From positions 62,001 to 126,000 of the forward strand of contig AP026134.1 in the NCBI GenBank assembly GCA_030295235.1: DNA of 64,000 nt, read 5' to 3'. A model generated the notes under the pieces. That model made no database searches, was not told where the DNA came from, and saw only the letters and a list, made by a program, of their open reading frames with translations. The stretch's first letter is position 1. Each line of letters begins with the position of its first letter. This document shows positions 1 to 12,071 of the stretch, piece by piece. The position numbers and the translations under genes are program-made. The stretch is from Fistulifera solaris (taxonomy: Eukaryota; Bacillariophyta; Bacillariophyceae; Naviculales; Stauroneidaceae).

Positions 1-2289
1 CTCTCACAGCGCATGCAAAGACCAATTATTACGGAGTAATATGCAAGATGAGGAATTAATGGATGGCCGTTTGACACAACTGAAAGGTAGCAGCAACGCA
101 ATCCGTGGTGCGGCAACTTATTGAGATTCGAGCGTCTCTTCCTCTCTCTCGCAAGAGTCAGTCAACGTTTTTCCTTGTACGATTGCAAGCGAGGGGGCTC
201 ACAAGTAGCAATTCTCACTATGGGACCTGTACGACCGATAGCAGCGATATAAAATGTACGGATGCGGTCGAACCAGCCGCTACTGCCACTTCAGTGTCAA
301 AAAAATGGTGGGAATTTGGGGCGCGGCAGCAACTGCAGTGCTGCCGCGCTTGTCTGCATTCGGAAACGCTTTTCTTGAAAGAGAGAAGCGGAGTACGAGA
401 CTCTGCACAGGGGCTCGAGTGATGCCCGGTTGTAAGTCCACCGTGTTCCCCTAAATAAGCAACATGGTCGGCGTTCCAATTCCTCTATCGACTTTCGTTT
501 TGTGCTTCTTGTTTGCAAGCTTTTTCATGTGTGACACTAGCTACTGCATTGAAGCGGGCATTGCGGATTCCTTGCTTGCTTGCTCGCTTGCTCGCTTTTC
601 CACGTGTAAAGCAATTTTACAGATTGTGTCGCTTTTGTGCTGTCGGTCAGCAACGAGTTGGACAAAAATCTACGTAGCTTGTAACTTTGTCAGTTTGTTT
701 GTAAAGGTGGGGCTGCAGCAAATTAAAAAGCCGTTTCGTATAGAAAGAAAACGAATCAAAGTTGCTCGCGAAAATATTTATTATACTTCTGGCAAGCAAG
801 TCCACCACGATTTCACCAGCAAACCTATGTAAACAGAGAGCTGTAATCTTTCTGTTAGCTTTTCTTTTATAGAGAATATTCACCGTACTTGCACTTGATC
901 GTAGACTTGCAATTGCCTAGCCAACTCCAGATCACAATATTTTTTTTAAATTTAACTACTTCACAGAAAACGCAAACCTGGCCACCTTAGACATTTAACG
1001 CGACCGACGCCAACTAGGACAAACAACGTAATCGTATCTCTTTCATTCTCTTTCTGTTACGGGCAGAATATCCAATATCCAATTCGGCAATGGCGTCATT
1101 TCTTTTGAAAACTTGTCCTTTTGAGTATTACTTACTCTACTTGCTGTTGAGACTTCGGCTCATCCAGAGATGATGGGGAGTAAAGATGGCTTTTGTTTTA
1201 TTTTTACCCCAAGTATTGAAATATGAAGGATGGAAAGCTAGTTTTTACAGTCCTTCATCGATAAAGAATTAATCCGTATATTTAACTTAAACTGTGATTA
1301 GCTTACGTAGCACGTTCAAATTTTAAATCGGCACAAGTCAGAAGTAACAAGCAACCTCGTAACTCCTAACCGGGAACCGGTACGCCTTTTGTTTTAAGTC
1401 TTGTGACTTGTGACTCCATACAACTTTCTACCAGGTACCGGTACTTTGTACTCTTGTGACTTTTGACTTATACCGTGTGACGGTTGACGTGTGTCGTACG
1501 ACATAAGACAAACAGACAATCTAATGCATTTCTGATTTCTGGCGTATACTTACGCTGTGATGTGTAATTCGATAGACAGCACCACGTGCCGCTACAATCC
1601 GTCGTTTAGAGTGTCTGAATTTCTGGCGTATACATACGGTGTGTTGTGTAATTTGATAGACAGCACCACGTGCCGTTACACTCCTTCGTTTAGAGTGTCT
1701 GAATACAGTTTTAGAAAGGACCTGGGAGTCTTGATTAGTACTCTATTTTCGCAGGCTTCTGTTTCGTCTATTTCTGCAGGCATGCTTGCATCACTACAAA
1801 GGAATTCGGAAGCTGAACAAACCCCCATTGTACATCGGCGGCGTGAAAGTTCCCTATTCTCACAAAGCTACACACTTTGCAACGACGAAACGTACTGAAT
1901 GGAGTAGGAATGAGGAACTTTAAATCCCCAAGTTTGTGATCGCAAGCCCTGCGCTTGGTGTAAAAACTTGTACTGGAAACATACGAATCTCTATCATTTT
2001 TTCTACAGCCTACAGCAATAGTATGGGAAGGACGTTAAAAGTCTGCCTCCCAGTACAAGATTCTACGTAGCGTCTACGACGAGGCAGAATTTTAACGCCG
2101 TTTCCTGTACTTGTACCAGGTACCACACCAGCACCAGCCACCAGCTTCCGAATGGTGAACGCCGGACTTTTCGTTTTCTTGTGTCCTCATAATTTGAACT
2201 GAACTTCGAAACTCAATCGTCGAGCGTCTAGCTTTGGAAACAGTGTGCTTATCCTCTCGAAAGTAAAATCATCACGTGAGCAAGTTTAG
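1..2289. other. Gene-free region upstream of the P-type ATPase
   Basis: No convincing gene was seen. The open frames here are short, many start at non-ATG codons, and none resembles a known protein. The stretch holds a GCTT/GCTC-type simple repeat near 571-596, an 84-bp tandem duplication (1537-1704), a TACGGAGTA motif at 30-38, and two ACCGGTAC-containing palindromic motifs near 1376-1383 and 1434-1444. The last few hundred bases presumably hold the promoter of the ATPase gene starting at 2290, but no core element could be assigned. Confidence 0.6.
1537..1704. repeat. 84-bp tandem duplication, two copies
   Basis: Copy 1 is 1537-1620 and copy 2 is 1621-1704. The copies abut exactly and differ at seven positions by eye (about 92% identity). 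The unit length is a multiple of three (28 codons) and a plus-strand frame runs through both copies to a stop at 1898. The first ATG is at 1560 inside copy 1 and the predicted product matches nothing I know, so coding status is doubtful. Each unit contains the E-box-like palindrome CACGTG. Confidence 0.85.
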
Positions 2290-5200
2290 ATGGCGATAGA
2301 GGTTGCTGTTAATAACATCGCGCCGTGCCCCGACGTTGACATGGAGAACGGTACCTCGCGGGACGGCAACGAAGCCGTCACGGTAAATGACGCTCCAGTC
2401 GAGCCGTATATGGAGATTCAAGCAATCGCCAAGATCCATCCTGAGAGTCACATCAATCTCCAGAACATTGAAAAAAGTGCTGGACTTTCATCTTCCGAAG
2501 CCGCGAATCGGCTTATCAATTACGGGAAGAACTGCTTGACTCCTCCTCCTAAAACACCCGAATGGAAATTGCTTTTGAAGCAATTCCAAAACACCTTCTT
2601 GATACTGCTTATTGCAAGTGCTGTGTTGTCAGTGGTCGCTTTTGCTATTGCCGGTGATATTACAAACTTGTATTTGGGACTTGCTCTCTTGGCTGTCGTC
2701 TTTCTGACAGGTTTCGGTCAGTATCACGAAGAGCGCAAGGCTCTCAAGATAGTTGATTCTTTTTCACTCATGTTGGCAACAACATGCAGAGTACTCTCGT
2801 GATGGACAGCAGCAGACAGTTCAAGTCGAGAACTTGGTTCCCGGTGACCTCGTTCTTGTAAAGGATGGGGAGAAAGTTCCAGCTGATGCAGTCTTGCTCC
2901 TCTGCCGAGCCCTCAAGACCGAGTGTGCCTCGTTGACCGGTGAATCCGAGCCCATTTCTTGCTCCGACCAGGTCTCGGTGAAGGGAACACAATTGCTCGA
3001 GTGCAAAAATTTGCTCTTCAATAGTTCCTTGTGCTTTGACGGAATGGGCATTGGATTGGTGGTGCGCACCGGAGACAAAACGGCAATTGGTACTATTGCT
3101 AAGCTAGCATCTAACACACAATTGGGGGAGTCTACTTTACAAAAGGAAATCCGTGTGTTTGTGGGGCTGATCGCTATTGTTGCAGTGACCATGGCAACTA
3201 CTTTTTTTGTTGCAAGCGTCTTTTTGCAAGAAGCCAACTCTTCGACCGATATCATTAAGCTCTTCGTCAATGGCTTCTTGATCATTATCGTTGCGAATGT
3301 ACCTCAGGGACTACCATCGACCGTCATTTCTTTGCTTTCGCTGGCTGCTCGAAATATGGCGCAACGATCGGTGCTGGTAAAGCGCCTCGATTGTGTCGAA
3401 ACGCTAGGATCCACATCGATTATCTGTTCGGACAAGACTGGAACGCTCACCAAGAACGAAATGACTGTAACCGACATTTGGTGCAATCAAAGGCTCGTAA
3501 AGCGCCATCGTTGGGAGGCGAAGTCTTTGGCTAGCCACGAGCCTCAAGCGCTGTTTTATCGAGCTGCCATTCTTTGCAACAGAGGACAATCCATCTCGGA
3601 GAGTGATCAGGATATGGTAACCGAAAGTATCCGCGAATCTCAGAGACAACGTATCTCAAATGTTTCAAGACTTTCGTGGGGTGCTAGTGTTCAACAGTCT
3701 GTACTGTCATTAGAGACGAATGCTCCCAAGTTTTCTGGTAATCCCTCGGACTGTGCCTTGTTGTCATACTGCGATAGAATGCACTCGGTGTCAAATGTTC
3801 GTCAGGATTACCCAATCTTGTTTGAAGTTCCTTTCAACAGTACGAATAAGTGGCAGCTGGTTATCGTCAAGTCCCGTGAGAGTGTTCAGGAAGAGCAAGA
3901 CAACAAGCAAGTTGTCTATGAGGTGCTTATGAAAGGCGCCCCGGAAGTCATTTTGAATAGGTGCATTACCTTCGCTTCGAAGACTGCCAAAAATGGCGAG
4001 AACGAGATGACGGAGGCTTTCAAGGAAGAGTTCAACAAGGCATACGAAGACTTTGCATCGAAAGGCCGACGTGTGCTGGCTTTGTGTTCGCGCACTTTCC
4101 AAGCCGACAAAGACATTGTGTTTAATGCGGACAATGACATCTACAATTTCCCAACGACCGATCTCCATTTCATTGGCTTAGTTGCGATCATGGATCCACC
4201 TCGTGATAACGTTCCAGACGCCATTGCAAAGTGCCATCGCGCAGGAGTAAAAGTTTTCATGGTTACGGGGGACCACCCGTTCACAGCCAAGGCTATTGCT
4301 ACACAAGTTGGCTTACTGAAAAACGAAAACAATATTCTGCTATTAGAAGATGAAACATCGGAGGGCGAATGGGAGACGTGCGAAGGAGCAGTGATTCACG
4401 GCAGCCGCATCGATGGATTATCGGATGAGCAGTGGAACACTATTTTGTCAAAATCGGGTGTCTGCTTTGCTCGAACAACACCGGCTCATAAATTGCTTAT
4501 TGTAAAAAAGTGCCAGGCTCTTCTGGGTGCCATTGTCGCTGTGACTGGTGATGGTGTAGAATGATGCGCCTGCATTGAAGCAGGCCGATGTCGGGGTAGC
4601 AATGGGCTTGAACGGTTCTGCTGTCGCCCAGGAAGCGGCTGATATCCTGCTCATGGATGACAATTTCGCTTCAATCGTCGATGCTATTGAAGAGGGGCGA
4701 AAAATTTTTGAAAATATCAAAAAAACGATTGCGTATACCTTGGCACATATCTTGCCAGAGGTTGTGTCGGCTGTTCTGAGCTTACTGGGTGGTTTACCTG
4801 CGGGTCTTACGGCATTGCAGGTTTTAACGATTGATCTCGGAACCGAACTGGGGCCTGCAATTTCCTTGGCCTATGAAAAAGCCGAAGCTAATCTCATGGA
4901 GCGGAAGCCTCGCGATCCTGCAAAGGACAGATTAGTATCGCCGGCACTTATGTTCTACTCCTACGTCATTTCCGGAGTGATCATAACGTTGGGATGCCTC
5001 ATGGCCTATTGGTTTTCCTACAAACAAAATGACCTCCGCCTTTCTGATTTCCACGCTCCAGGTTTTGAAATTGGAGACTCTTTTACTTTGACGGCTTCCG
5101 AACCTGTTTTCATAGAGCGAACGCAAACAACGTACACTGGTGCGCAGCAAAGAAGGATATTTTCAGAAGGGGTTACAGCATTCTATATCACTTTGACTGT

Positions 5201-5489
5201 CGCCCAGTTCTGTCATATCTGGGTCTGTAAAACGCGAATCAGTTCTCTTTTTGTGCACGGCTTTGACAACAAGCTGACGTTTTACGGAGTAGGGGTTGGT
5301 TTTGCTTTGGTGATGCTTTTTTGTTACGTTCCTGGAATTCAGGATATTGTTGGGTCGGCAATGGTCGGCTGGGTTCCTTGGGTGTGCGCCTTGGTAACTG
5401 GAGCTGTCCTTTGGTTGTACAATGAGAGCTCAAAATGGTACTTCCGACACGCTGAGCCTGACGATATCGTCTTCCGGATTTTTGCCTAG
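2290..5489 (+). CDS. P-type cation-transporting ATPase, Na+/K+-ATPase alpha-like (IIC); two frameshifts
   Basis: Plasma-membrane type cation pump of about 1065 aa once two breaks are corrected. The parts are seen in order: an N-terminal cytosolic domain, M1/M2 (about residues 103-144), the A domain with LTGESEP, M3/M4, the phosphorylation motif DKTGTLT (codons 3431-3451), the nucleotide domain with KGAPE, the hinge TGDHP and TGDGV-DAP, and M5-M10 with IDLGTELGPAISLAYE in M6. That M6 motif is the type IIC signature. Two single-base insertions interrupt it: near 2796-2802 (VLS/RDGQ) and near 4556-4562 (GDGV/NDAP). Both are mid-motif, so introns are excluded. The M4 motif reads PQGL instead of PEGL (Gln codon 3305-3307), which changes a cation-coordinating Glu. 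The ATG at 2290 gives the full N-terminus. The transported ion is uncertain (Na+ or K+ or H+). Confidence 0.88.
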
Positions 5490-6333
5490 TCTCTCTTCGT
5501 GCATTGTGTTGTGACAAATTGCTTTAAGATCAGTGTTTCACATCTTGGATGATACCGAGCGAAGAGGCGGTGAAAGAGATAAAGAGCAGGAGTAATACTA
5601 CTTTAAGCACCGACCTCTGCATAAAGTTTGTTGCGACTGTGTTTGCATCTTTGTTTTTACTTTAGAGCCATCTGCACAGTTCATTCACGCGTCTTTTTGA
5701 CTGAGCATCGTGTACGTGCATTTGTCGAGTACCGGTATATTGGAAGTGAAAGCGGCATTGATTCCGTAGGCGATTTGTGATCGTTCTGGTCACAAAACTT
5801 GGGTAAGAGAACGGCGTACGGGTTGCTCTGTCCTCCAAACACATTCCAAAAGAAGTAAATCGATCACATGGCTTCTCTTGTGGAGACTTCTTAAGGAATG
5901 AAAACCGAACTTATCGGGCAACAAAAAGACAACGAACAGATTGCTGCAAGCAGATTGCGGCTGATGTAATTCGATGCGAAGATTATGAAGCTATCCTATG
6001 CTCTTGGTCGTGTAGGTGGTCTATGTCAGCTGTTGGTTCTCGATATTACTTTATCCCGCTTGACCTAACTAGCCATAGATTGTAGTTTGATGGCTGTTCA
6101 CCACTAAGATTTATTTTTGGTTAAAAGTCACCCATCGCAGTCGTGTCCCGTAGGTTCGTGACTACTATAACTTGACTGCTCTGAAATGCGAGAATAAATG
6201 CGATGCGATGATGCGCGCGAAGACGACGATGACATGAGTCCATACAATTAAACATTCTTCAGTCTAATCCATGAGCCATGATGACCGCCCTCATTAAGCA
6301 ACGCCATATCCTCACATTTCCGTAAATACGAGC
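5490..6333. other. Intergenic region, no gene seen
   Basis: This spacer lies between the ATPase stop and the MOT1 start. Only short open frames without recognisable homology are present. It includes one TACCGGTA palindrome near 5730-5737. It presumably contains the ATPase 3' UTR and the MOT1 promoter. Confidence 0.5.
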
Positions 6334-7840
6334 ATGTTAAGCGTTGAAGGAGAAACAGAGACGGAATCCGACGGAGCCATTTTCAACGAAATGATGATGC
6401 AACCACAACGTCTCGACCTTTCGGACGAAGCATCCACTATTTTCTCTCAACAACATGTTCGGAAACGAATGAATGATTTATTCAATAATATGACAGTATC
6501 GGAAATATCTGGAAGTTTGGGTGATCTCGGGACTTTCATTCCTTTGTACGTTGCATTGTGTCGGCAAGGATCTTTGTATCCGGCGGCGGCGCTCTTCTTT
6601 GCCGGATTTTCCAACGTGTTGACGGGAATCGTCTGGGATCTTCCCATGCCGGTACAGCCTATGAAAGCGATTGCTGCTGTCGCCGTAGTCGAGGGACTAC
6701 CACAAGAACAAGTGACGACGGCTGGTGTCTGGATGGCTCTTTTCCTGCTTCTTTTAGGCTTCACTAACGCCATTGAAATTATCCATCGATTGGTTCCCAA
6801 ACCTGTTGTCTGGGGAATGCAACTGGGAGTTGGAGCCAATTTAGCCATCAAGGGTCTCGTTATGGTCTCTCAACTCACTTGGTTCGAAAAGATTGATTGC
6901 ATAGTCTTGGCCATGACTTGTGCACTCATGTGCGCAATTCTTCTCGCAGAATCTGTCGAAGCCACTCCGAGCAATCATCCGGTGGGTGTTTATATGTTTC
7001 TTCTGGGATCCATTCTAGCTGTTGTTCGGCTCCTTTCGGAAAGTAATGATGCTCCATCAAGTGCTCTGTCACAAACAAGCATTGTTGAATGGACTCTGCG
7101 TGATGTGACGTGGAACGACTGGAAGGTCGGCCTCCTACAGGGTGCGCTACCACAACTTCCTTTATCAACTTTGGTGAGTTTATCTCGTACAAATGGAATC
7201 ATGGTTGTTACATCAATCGCTAATGCTACAATAGAACTCAGTCATTTCTGTCTGCTGTTTGGCGGATTCGCTATTTCCTGATCGACGATCGGCAGAATAT
7301 AACGTACTTTCTCGTGGGCAAGTTTGTGTTTCGGTCGGACTTATGAATTTATTCGTTCTTTTAGGCGCGATGCCTAATTGTCATGGAGCTGGAGGTCTTG
7401 CCGGACAGTACAAATTTGGAGCGCGCCACGGGTCCTCCGTTGTTTTTCTGGGATCCTGTAAAGTTCTTTTGGCAGTCTTGTTCGGAAAGTATATCTTGAC
7501 TTTTCTGGAGCATATCCCATCCGCCATTTTGGGCGTTATGCTCGTCTTATCGGGTCAAGAGCTTGCCTCCACTGGACTTAGATCTCTGTTTGTTCCTTTG
7601 TCGCGTGACGGTGGTCCAAGTAGTATGGGTAGCGCGTCGCGGTTGAGCATGGAGATCGCTTTGATTACCGCGATAGTCATTATTGGTCTCAAAAAGACAC
7701 ACGTCGGTGCTCTGGTGGGGATACTTCTTGACGTGGTGCAGAGATTTCGACAAACAAGGGTACAAAGTGTCATTAGCTCATCAGGAAGTGCCCCTGTGTA
7801 CTACGACCCCGTTCAAGCAAGCAACGGCGGAACTCAATGA
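6334..7840 (+). CDS. MOT1: MOT1-type molybdate transporter (SulP superfamily)
   Basis: Membrane transporter of about 481 aa that imports molybdate for molybdenum cofactor enzymes such as nitrate reductase. The sequence shows both MOT1 signatures: ISGSLGDLGTFIPLY near residue 58 and MPVQPMKAIAAVAV near residue 105, followed by multiple hydrophobic helices. One intron (7174-7234, 61 bp, gtgagt...atag) is supported because splicing joins PLSTL to NSVISVC, which matches the conserved motif of the family, and restores one frame. The second exon carries MPNCHGAGGLAGQY, another hallmark. The ATG at 6334 precedes a hydrophilic N-terminal tail of about 50 residues. No frame break is seen. Substrate is inferred from the family; sulfate or tungstate cannot be excluded. 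Confidence 0.9.
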
Positions 7841-7961
7841 AACAACCATTCAGTATTCTTTCTCATTTGGCAAAATATCAAATTTTATGAAAAACGGTAA
7901 TGGCAGTAATAAGTCTTTAAGTTTTTTTAAAAGAACATGCTCAAGTTGTGAGCAAAGCTCT

Positions 7962-9722
7962 CTACTGGGAAACTAGACTTTTGTTCAAAAGAGCACATTC
8001 GAACTTAATGGCCTTCAGCGCCTTCTCGACGGAGATCCGGTTCATGGCATCTCTCGTCCAGTCGGCTACAGTAAATGCAACTTGTCCGTCAAGCACTTGA
8101 AGTTGTTGCACAGCAAGTTCCAGTTCCCCGAGCTCTACATGCTTCTTTGCTCGAGCTAATACGAATTCGGGGCTGTCTTTTTCGTCCTCGGGTGCAGGCT
8201 CGTCTGGGTCGGGAGCGTAACGCAGAGAGGCAAAGACCATGCCCGCAAGCTGCCCTTCAAGTCCTTGTCGACCAGCTGGGACTAAAGCAGCCTGACGAGC
8301 TTTCTTAAATACCGTATTGAATCGCATCTGTAGCTCTGATAAGGTTGGAACGCCTGATTTCACCGAGTCTGGGATTGTGCTGAGAGCTGTCGCAATGACT
8401 CCGTCTTTCCCGGCCGCTGCCTTGAGTGCATTTAATTCAGACTCCGCATTTTGGCTCGTTTCTAGTTTCTCTGACAAAGCCAGCGCCGCTGCGCTTAATC
8501 GATGAGCCTTATCAGAACCCTCTTTTCGTGACTTAGACGCTTCCAAGGCGCTTTCAAGCTGTGAAAGCTTTTCGGTCAGAACTTTTATAGCCTCCGCTTT
8601 AGCCTGAAGGTCGTTCGTACTCTGTTCCATAATTTCAGCCAACTTGTTACTAAATTCGGCTTGCAAATTTGTTTTTATCTCCATAGCAGTAACCTCTTCA
8701 AACGTTTTCATTTCTTCCTCATGTTCGCCCTTTTGCGTAGCCAACGCGGAGCTCACAACTCCTTGAATCGTCGCGTCTTTATCCTCCAAAGCTTTGCGCA
8801 TGCGATCTGAGTATTCGAATTCCTTTTCTCGGATCTTTTTCGCTAACATATCTTCAAACTCGATTCGCTGCTTTTGCAAGGCTTCCATGTACCTGAAAAT
8901 GAAAACTCGTGAGGAACTGGAGCACCGTGATGCGAACAAACTTCACATTAAACAATAGACCTACATTGCCTCTGTCTCTTTTTCTTTCATGGTCAAAAAC
9001 TCCTTTAAACGTACGGCCTCCCAACGAGTACGGTCCTTGATTTCCGACGAAAGCTGGACCACACGTGCTTTGAGTTGTGGGATGGACAAGGAATCCAAAT
9101 CGTGAAAATAATTGGCGTCGACCGATGACCAAGCCGATTGATGCGACTCCAAAAGACTCTTGGCCGCTTCTTCTGTGCGAGAACCTACTAACGATTGAAT
9201 AGCCTTGTCGGTCATCGTTGAATCATAGCGGACTTTGCTATTTGACTCCTTCGGCTTGTCGAGGCGAACATCGACGCGGTTCCCTCCCTCGGGGTGTACC
9301 AATTTGGGTACGGCTTTCCCCACCGTATTTTTCATACCCGGAGGAATCTGAACATCGTGCACTTTGTTGGCAACAGTCCCTTTCTCCCTTTTCGTTGGTG
9401 AAGGGGTTTCGACAGTAGTCTGCACCGATGGCGATCCTGTCGGTTCGGATGATTTGTTGGTGGAAGATAGGTAGAAATAAGCAGCACCACCAGCTACGGC
9501 GCCTAATCCAGCCAAGATCAACGGCATAGATGATCCAGAGCCTGATGAGCCAGAGGGTGCTCCAGTAGGCGGAGGAGAAGGCGCAACACCATCCGGCTTT
9601 TTACCCTCCAACTGATCCGGGTTCAGTGCGCGTTTTTGTCGAGACGTGCCGGCCGCCGCCGTCATCCACCGCTTCTTTGCCAAATGCGATGTTCGATTCT
9701 GTATAAAGACCTGTCGTAACAT
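7962..9722 (-). CDS. MIC60: Mic60/mitofilin, MICOS core subunit
   Basis: Inner mitochondrial membrane protein of about 562 aa that shapes crista junctions within the MICOS complex. The N-terminus (MLRQVFIQNRTSHLAKKR) is basic and amphipathic like a mitochondrial presequence. One transmembrane helix follows (about residues 62-80, LILAGLGAVAGGAAYFYL), then a long charged coiled coil, and a C-terminal mitofilin domain with TLSELQMRFNTVFKKAR, leucine-rich helices and a closing amphipathic segment. One intron at 8893-8964 (72 bp, gtaggt...ttcag) joins TEAM to YMEALQKQ in frame. The ATG at 9722 is the first of the frame. It is divergent from the flavoprotein gene at 10122, so the 400 bp between them probably serve both promoters. 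Confidence 0.88.
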
Positions 9723-10121
9723 CGTAATGAAGGAATAAAAGAAACACTGCCCAAATTAAAGCCGCTAACAGACTGCGAGCGCTTTTATTGCCTATCATCC
9801 TTCGTCGTCATCATTGCGTCGACAAAAGATCCGCCCACCGCGCACCGCAAAAAATCCTGTGAGAGTGTAACATCAAGTGTCGTGGCGGTACTCAAAACGT
9901 TCGCCTTCGTCGTCCCTCCGTCTCCTCTTGTCATTGGCTCGGATCTCGGATCAGCAACACATTCCCGTTCGTGACTGGCGACACGGCATTTTCGTATGAT
10001 ACACCGTTTTGCTGCTTTTTTTTTTGCGTGTTGAACTTCTTATCATTCTTCTTGGTCTCCTAGTTCTTATTACTTTGTCGGGAACCAAAAATTGGTTTCA
10101 GAAAAGAGCGCCCTTCCCAGA
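9723..10121. other. Divergent promoter region, Mic60 / carotenoid enzyme
   Basis: About 400 bp between two divergent genes. It contains T-rich tracts (for example 10015-10025) but no ORF of note. It is likely a shared regulatory region; no specific element was recognised. Confidence 0.4.
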
Positions 10122-12071
10122 ATGTTAAAGGTGCGCGTGCTCTACTTTTCTGCTGTTGTTGTTGGTGTATACGAACGGCACGTCCATTTTCGGGTGTATC
10201 GCCGACACATCGTGCTGCCGAATCGAAATTACCCGAAGCCTTTCTTTCAACCAATAAATCGAAGGAAGGAAGTGAAAGAGCGCCCCGGATCATTGTCGTT
10301 GGTGGAGGTGTCGGTGGGCTGGCCATTGCTTGTAGGATCGCGTTTCGGCATACCAGGAGTCAAGTGGTTCTTTTAGAAAAGAATCCACAAGTCGGAGGAC
10401 GGATGGGATCCTTTGACGTAAAAGTGGATGGTGTTGGAACCTTTCGACACGAACGTGGCCCGAGTCTTCTCCTTTTGCCGCATGTCTATCGTGCTTTTTT
10501 TGATGACCTTCAACAAGGATCTGCTGAACAATATGGCCTTAAAATAAAACGATGTAGCCCCGCATATCAAGTCGTCTTTGATGACGGTGACAGAATCAAT
10601 GTAGGATTTGATCGGTCGGATTTAAGATCGATAGAACTAGAAGACGAATCGCGACGAATGATGGATACATTCGAATCAAATGGTTCCAAAAAATGGGACG
10701 AATACATGGATATCTGCGAAGCCTTCCTGGACTGTGGATTGCCCAATTTTATCGAAGAACGCCTGGACTTGTCGAGTTTGCCCAAATTTCTGTCAGCTGC
10801 TCTCGGTGACTTTGGTAGAGCTTGGCCTTTGAAGCCACATTCGGATGTGTTGGATGCTATTTTTGCTTCCGAAAAGATGAAAGCATTGGCTTCGTTTCAG
10901 GATCTTTATGTGGGACTGGAGCCATTTGCCAACAAAGATTTGCCTCTAGGCGGTGTTATTGATACAACAGCACCCGCCGTTTTCGGTTTACTTTCCGCTA
11001 TCGAACTGCATCCTACCAACAACAAATGCGGAGTATTTGCTCCAATCGGAGGTTTTCGTGCCGTAACGAATGGAATGGAGTCTCTCGCGCGAGACTTGGG
11101 GGTAGTGATAAAAACCGAAACAACAGCTACAAAAGTTACTTCGGAAGGCGTGTATTGTTGTGAAACGTCCAACACAAACAAGATATGGTTTGAAGCGGCT
11201 GATTTTACTGTGATAAACGCTGATCTTCCGTATGCGAAAAAGACTTTATTAGACAACAATCAACAGGTTGACGAGTGGCCTACGTATGATTGGGACGATT
11301 CTTGTCGATTTAGTTGCGGAGTTATTGCGTTCCACTGGTCTTTCACAAAGACATTGGACGATTTGTATACTCATAACGTTTTCATGTCAGTGAAAAGCAG
11401 AAGCTCAGCGGAGAAAAGCTGGGAGGTTATTCGAGGAAACAACAGAAAGAAGGGTTTTGAGTTGGACAATAATTCGCCGTTTAACTTCTACGTGCACCGC
11501 GCCAGTCTAACAGACCCCTCAGCTGCTCCAAAGGTAAATATATCAGCTCTTTACGTGTGAATGTCATGACTGTTTGAGCGACTAAGGGTATAATTTAAAG
11601 GGCGCGGACTCGATCCTAGTTCTGGTTCCTTCCCCTACTCTTGATCGTTTGACTGACGTGAAGTGTATGAACAGAGAAGAAGTTATTCAAGCTTACAAAA
11701 GCCAATTTGATGAAGAAATGATCACATACGTACGGCAATCTGTGTTGCAAAGACTGGCTGTCATTGACTCCCTGAAAGATATTGAGCAATATCTGGTACA
11801 TGAGGTTGTCGATACACCTGCTTCATTCGCTGATAATTACAATGTTGGGGCTGGAACTCCCTTCGGTTTGAGTCATGGCTTTGGCCAATTGAGCATTACG
11901 CGACCGGGTCCGCATTCTTCTGGTATTCCAAATGTATGCTTTTGCGGTGCAAGTAGCCGTCCGGGCAACGGGGTTCCCCTTGTTCTAATTGGCGCAAAGC
12001 TTGTTGCTGATAAGATCGCCAATACAATGCCATCAATAGCCAATGATAAGACAGTTAAGGGCCAGATTTGA
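10122..12071 (+). CDS. CrtI/CRTISO-like carotenoid desaturase or isomerase, plastid-targeted
   Basis: FAD-dependent oxidoreductase of the phytoene desaturase/carotenoid isomerase superfamily, about 602 aa in the model given. Seen: a dinucleotide-binding motif IIVVGGGVGGLAIA, then LLEKNPQVGGRMGSF, GPSLLLLPHVY, and near the C-terminus ASSRPGNGVPLVLIGAKL, the typical CrtI/CRTISO ending. The intron at 11534-11600 (gtaaat...aaag) is well supported, joining AAPK to GADSILV. The frame with the FAD motif has no ATG. A further intron 10165-10238 (gtgtat...gaag, 74 bp) would join the ATG at 10122 to it, and the resulting start reads SAVVVAFLS, a signal peptide with a diatom plastid-like A-F junction. 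With both introns the coding length is exactly 603 codons. The first intron is inferred. Which step (desaturation, isomerisation, or another polyene) is not decidable here. Confidence 0.78.

Noticed and set aside
464-832. A 122-aa plus-strand frame near the left end
   Set aside because: It is Cys/Ser/Leu-rich, overlaps simple sequence, and has no similarity or supporting signals.
2753-4574. Programmed ribosomal frameshifting in the P-type ATPase
   Set aside because: Both breaks lack a slippery heptamer with downstream structure, sit in conserved motifs, and resemble the many other one-base indels in the window.
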